NCBI RefSeq assembly: GCF_005405345.1
Contig: NZ_BJDW01000006.1
Span: 1 to 64,000, forward strand
Source: Enterococcus viikkiensis
GTDB taxonomy: Bacteria; Bacillota; Bacilli; Lactobacillales; Enterococcaceae
DNA: 64,000 nucleotides
Direction of reading: 5' to 3'
Shown: in pieces, positions 61,208 through 64,000 of the stretch
Layout: each line of letters begins with the position of its first letter
How positions within the stretch are numbered: position 1 is the first letter of the stretch
Position numbers and translations under genes: made by a program
Notes under the pieces: generated by a model
Told to the model about the DNA's origin: nothing
The model's input: only the letters and a program-made list of their open reading frames with translations
Database searches by the model: none

Positions 61208-61236
61208 TATACTGAGTGCATAATTATTATTATTTT
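61208..61236 (+). promoter_or_regulatory. argR -10 box and possible ARG-box-like operator
   Basis: TATACT (61208-61213) is followed by TGCATAATTATTATTATT (61217-61234), which resembles half or more of an ARG box (TGAATAWWTATTCA). It overlaps the expected start site, consistent with self-repression. The match is imperfect. Confidence 0.35.
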
Positions 61237-61300
61237 TTCCTTGCTTGTCGAGACTAGCAGGGAATTTAAACAGCTACTACAACAATTAAGGAGTTTTCTT

Positions 61301-61777
61301 ATGCGAAAAAAAGACCGTCATGAATTAATTAAACAAATCATTTCAGAAAATCCGATTCGCAATCAAAACGAATTGATGGATCATTTAAAAATCCACGAGG
61401 TTTCCGCAACCCAAGCGACGATTTCAAGAGATATTCGCGACTTAAAAATCGTGAAGACGATTGACGAGAGTGGCAAACCCCGTTTTGAACTATTTCAAGA
61501 GCATGCAACCCCTACAGAAGATGACGACATTAAGCGCTTGATTCGAATGACTGGAGAAGTTATCGTGAAAATTGAAGCCATTCAATTTATGACGATTGTT
61601 AGCACACTCCCTGACAATGCGCACTTGTTGGCTTCTGTATTGGATGATCTTTCGAGTGATTTGATTGTCGCTACGATGGCTAGTTTTGATACGATTATTA
61701 TTATCTCAAGAACGCCAGAAGACGCACAACGCGTCGCGGCCTTTTTAGAAGATCCAACCAGCACTTCTATTTTCTAA
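61301..61777 (+). CDS. argR: Arginine repressor ArgR/AhrC
   Basis: 158 residues from the ATG at 61301 (MRKKDRHELIKQI) after AAGGAG; the upstream in-frame TTG at 61241 has no site. The N-terminal winged HTH (NELMDHLKIHEVSATQATISRDI) and C-terminal hexamerisation/arginine-binding domain (GSxxxHLLASVLDD-like DNAHLLASVLDDL) are present. It is divergent from rpsB; argS lies 1.3 kb away on the other strand. Confidence 0.93.
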   Translation: MRKKDRHELIKQIISENPIRNQNELMDHLKIHEVSATQATISRDIRDLKIVKTIDESGKPRFELFQEHATPTEDDDIKRLIRMTGEVIVKIEAIQFMTIVSTLPDNAHLLASVLDDLSSDLIVATMASFDTIIIISRTPEDAQRVAAFLEDPTSTSIF

Positions 61778-61808
61778 AACTCAATTCTACAACAAGGCTC
61801 CTTCTCAG

Positions 61809-61853
61809 AAAAATCAGAAGCAGAACTCGTAATGAGCGCTGCTTCTGATTTTT
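61809..61853. terminator. Bidirectional terminator between argR and the BMP lipoprotein gene
   Basis: Perfect 15-bp stem AAAAATCAGAAGCAG/CTGCTTCTGATTTTT with a 15-base loop. The left arm and loop contain AGCAGAACTCG, also found in the 43.6-kb intergenic repeats. Confidence 0.93.
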
Positions 61854-62906
61854 TTATTCTTCCGGAACGGTCAATTTCCTCTCATTAATCTGTTCTTTCG
61901 CAGTCGCAACTGCTTTATCAGTCGCTTCCGACAACTGCCCTTTGGTTAAATCAACGCCGCCTTCTTTTAATCCAAATTCTAAGTGCTTGCCACCAGGAAA
62001 TTTATTTTTGTAAGCCGCATCCGCAATTTCAGTCACAGCCGCACCTACATTTTTCTTAGTGGAAGTCAACGTGAAATTCCCTGTCTTACCATCAGCCATT
62101 TGATAGTTCCCTTCATCAGCCTGGTCGCGATCTACACCAATCACCCAAACTTTTTGACTAGGATTATTCTCGTTCTGCGCTTTCGCTTCTTGGAAAACAC
62201 CAGCCCCCGTACTGCCGGCAGCTTGGTAAAGAATGTCTGCTCCCTCTTTATACATGGATGCAGCAATCGCCTTTCCTTTGTCTGGTGCATCATAAGAGGC
62301 TGCATATTGCACTTCAATTTTGATTTCTTTTCCTAACTGTTTCCCAGCAGCTTTTATCCCAGCTTCGAAACCACTTTGAAAACGTTGGATCACAGGGCCT
62401 TCCATTCCCCCAATAAAACCGACGTGATTTTGCTTTGTGCTGTAAGCAGCAGCTATTCCAGCAAGATAGGCACTTTCTTGATCTTTAAATGTTGCTGAAA
62501 CGACATTTTTCAACCCTGTAATGTCACCGTCGATTAAAGCAAAATTTAGTTTTGGATGTTGTTCTGCCGCTTCCTTGATCGCATCTGCTTGTAAGTAACT
62601 TAAACTAATGACTGTAGTGAAGCCATTTTCAACCGCTTGGCTGATGTTTGTACTATTTTCTTGCGGATCATTGGTCTCTAAATAAGTGAAATCTTTTTTG
62701 GCTGTTAAGCCTTTAGTTTTCCCCCACTTTTCAAGACCTTCCCAGCCTGCTTGATTAAACGAACGATCGTCGACACCCCCGAAGCCTAAAATCAACGCCA
62801 ATTTGTGATGATTTTCTGCAGTGTTTTTTTCAGCTTGACTTTGCCCACAACCTACTAATAATCCGATTAAACCTAAACAACCTAATCCTAAAAATAGCTT
62901 TTTCAT
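61854..62906 (-). CDS. BMP family nucleoside-binding lipoprotein (BmpA/PnrA type)
   Basis: 350 residues from the ATG at 62906 (MKKLFLGLGCLGLIG) with GGAGTGATAG upstream; the frame is open for 23 more codons without a site. Lipobox LVGC, then LILGFGGVDDRSFNQAGWEGL, GFIGGMEGPVIQRFQSGF and YQAAGSTGAGVF, features of substrate-binding proteins for purine nucleoside ABC importers. The transporter genes are not in this window. Confidence 0.92.
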   Translation of the reverse strand: MKKLFLGLGCLGLIGLLVGCGQSQAEKNTAENHHKLALILGFGGVDDRSFNQAGWEGLEKWGKTKGLTAKKDFTYLETNDPQENSTNISQAVENGFTTVISLSYLQADAIKEAAEQHPKLNFALIDGDITGLKNVVSATFKDQESAYLAGIAAAYSTKQNHVGFIGGMEGPVIQRFQSGFEAGIKAAGKQLGKEIKIEVQYAASYDAPDKGKAIAASMYKEGADILYQAAGSTGAGVFQEAKAQNENNPSQKVWVIGVDRDQADEGNYQMADGKTGNFTLTSTKKNVGAAVTEIADAAYKNKFPGGKHLEFGLKEGGVDLTKGQLSEATDKAVATAKEQINERKLTVPEE

Positions 62907-62983
62907 ACTATCACTCCTCCACATGTGTCTTGACACATCGTGCCGTAAAAAGTATACCATACTGATTTTGAACATGCGGATTT

Positions 62984-63025
62984 ATTAAAAAAAGACTCAG
63001 ACAAGTTTAAAACTTGTCTGAGTTC
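62984..63025 (-). terminator. argS terminator
   Basis: 13-bp perfect stem ACTCAGACAAGTT/AACTTGTCTGAGT with loop TAA and seven T on the minus strand. Confidence 0.93.
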
Positions 63026-63028
63026 ATT

Positions 63029-64000
63029 TTACATTTTATTTGGTGCGTGAACGCCTAGTAGACGTAAATCTTCTTTCAAAATGACAGTGACCGCATGGAC
63101 TAAAGCTAGACGCGCGTTCTTTTCTTCATCATCAACCAACACTTTTGTATGAGCGTAGTATTTGTTGAAGGCTTGGGCTACTCTGATTGCATGCTTTGCG
63201 ATTACAGATGGTTCATATTGATCTGCCGCCTGCATCACAATTTCTGGGTAGCTTTGTAACAGCTTGATGATTTCCCAGCTATCGGCATCTTTTAAGGCAT
63301 AGACTGCTTCTGGATCAACGGTGAACTCAGCTTTTTCCAAAATTGACATCGCACGAGCATGAGTATATTGGACATACGGCCCCGTTTCCCCTTCAAAACG
63401 TACGACTTCTTCTAAATTGAAATCAAAATTATTCAGACGATCATTCTTCAGGTCATGGAAGATTACTGCGCCGACACCGACTTGATGCGCCACTTCTTCT
63501 TTATTTGGCAAATCAGGATTTTTTTCTTCGATTTGTTTGAAAGCTAATTCCTTCGCTTCATTTAATACTTCTTCTAATAAAACGATCTTCCCTTTACGTG
63601 TCGATAATTTTTTTCCATCTTTTGTGATCAAGCCAAATGGAACATGCACCATTTCATCTGACCAATCAAAGTCCATTTCCTTTAAGACAGCTTTCAATTG
63701 TTTAAAGTGTCCACTTTGTTCATTTCCAACAACGTAAAGTGACTTAACAAAGTTGTATTCACGTTTCCGGAAAAGTGCCGCGGATAAGTCCCGGGTAATA
63801 TATAACGTCGCACCATCCGATTTTTTGATTAAGGCTGGATTTAAATCGTATTTATCAAGGTTAACGATCTCCGCACCCTCGCTGGTTTGCAACAAATGTT
63901 TTTCTTCCAGCATCGTTACCACTTCATCCATCTTATCGTTGTAAAAGGCTTCGCCATTATAAGAATCAAATTCAACTTCCAGCATACTATAAATTTTGTT
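63029..64000 (-). CDS. argS: Arginyl-tRNA synthetase, 3' part
   Basis: The last 323 codons; the frame is open through the window edge, so the gene is cut by the window, not broken. It shows [14 protein letters not shown], the KMSKS-like signature [27 protein letters not shown] and the C-terminal DALR anticodon-binding domain ([14 protein letters not shown], then [11 protein letters not shown]) ending GVHAPNKM. It charges tRNA-Arg. The N-terminal HIGH motif is outside the window. Confidence 0.97.
   Translation of the reverse strand, partial: NKIYSMLEVEFDSYNGEAFYNDKMDEVVTMLEEKHLLQTSEGAEIVNLDKYDLNPALIKKSDGATLYITRDLSAALFRKREYNFVKSLYVVGNEQSGHFKQLKAVLKEMDFDWSDEMVHVPFGLITKDGKKLSTRKGKIVLLEEVLNEAKELAFKQIEEKNPDLPNKEEVAHQVGVGAVIFHDLKNDRLNNFDFNLEEVVRFEGETGPYVQYTHARAMSILEKAEFTVDPEAVYALKDADSWEIIKLLQSYPEIVMQAADQYEPSVIAKHAIRVAQAFNKYYAHTKVLVDDEEKNARLALVHAVTVILKEDLRLLGVHAPNKM

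Noticed and set aside
61241-61300. An extra 20 N-terminal residues for ArgR from TTG at 61241
   Set aside because: The ATG at 61301 has AAGGAG at the right distance and gives the standard ArgR N-terminus.
1-64000. tRNA, rRNA, T-box or CRISPR elements
   Set aside because: I looked in all intergenic regions and found no cloverleaf with a conserved T-loop, rRNA signatures, T-box AGGGTGGNACCGCG-like motif or spaced repeats.

Overview
The window looks like a low-GC lactic-acid coccus, most likely Enterococcus. It shows enterococcal-type gene order (frr-uppS-cdsA-rseP/eep, polC, rimP-nusA-infB, rpsP-khpA-rimM-trmD-rplS), an Asn/Gln-rich IF2, strong AGGAGG ribosome binding sites and Tn916-type conjugation genes. 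The genus is inferred from protein resemblance and synteny; no search was run.

Region 1 (1 to about 21.7 kb) is the transfer half of a Tn916-family integrative conjugative element (ICE), all on the minus strand. In transcription order it carries a 220-residue protein with three internal repeats, a 1075-residue thioester/Cna-B LPXTG-type surface protein, Tn916 Orf23 and Orf22 homologues, a RelB/DinJ-like protein, the Orf21 coupling ATPase, an orphan C5 cytosine methyltransferase with a small partner, a Tn916-like oriT, the Orf20/MobT relaxase, two small membrane proteins, ArdA, and then Orf17 to Orf13 (TcpE, VirB4-like ATPase, polytopic channel protein, CwlT-type hydrolase, TcpC). Integrase, excisionase and any resistance cargo must lie left of base 1. 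The right boundary is at the 3' end of rplS.

Between ardA and orf17 sits a cargo island. It holds two convergent abortive-infection/HEPN-type genes that share one perfect 15-bp terminator stem. One of them is broken by an IS21-family element with 5-bp GATAT target duplications; removing the IS and one duplication restores a single 278-codon reading frame.

Region 2 (21.7 to 32.9 kb) is the rpsP/ffh neighbourhood: rplS with its own promoter and an L19-type leader, a DUF389 membrane protein, trmD, rimM, a lipoprotein, khpA, rpsP, two plus-strand genes (FMN reductase, GNAT), a DHFR-like reductase, dipeptidase, Tag glycosylase, ffh, ylxM and a DUF523 gene.

Region 3 (33 to 39 kb) is a phosphate module: a PhoP/PhoR-type two-component pair facing pstS, with an array of six PHO-box-like hexamers upstream of pstS, plus a DUF4649 gene, a PLP aminotransferase and a small membrane protein.

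Region 4 (39 to 64 kb) is information processing and envelope: ribF, truB, a CPA1 antiporter, rbfA, infB, ylxQ, rnpM/ylxR, nusA, rimP, polC, rseP, cdsA, uppS, frr, pyrH, tsf, rpsB, then divergent argR, a BMP-family lipoprotein and the 3' part of argS running off the window. No rRNA, tRNA or CRISPR array was seen.
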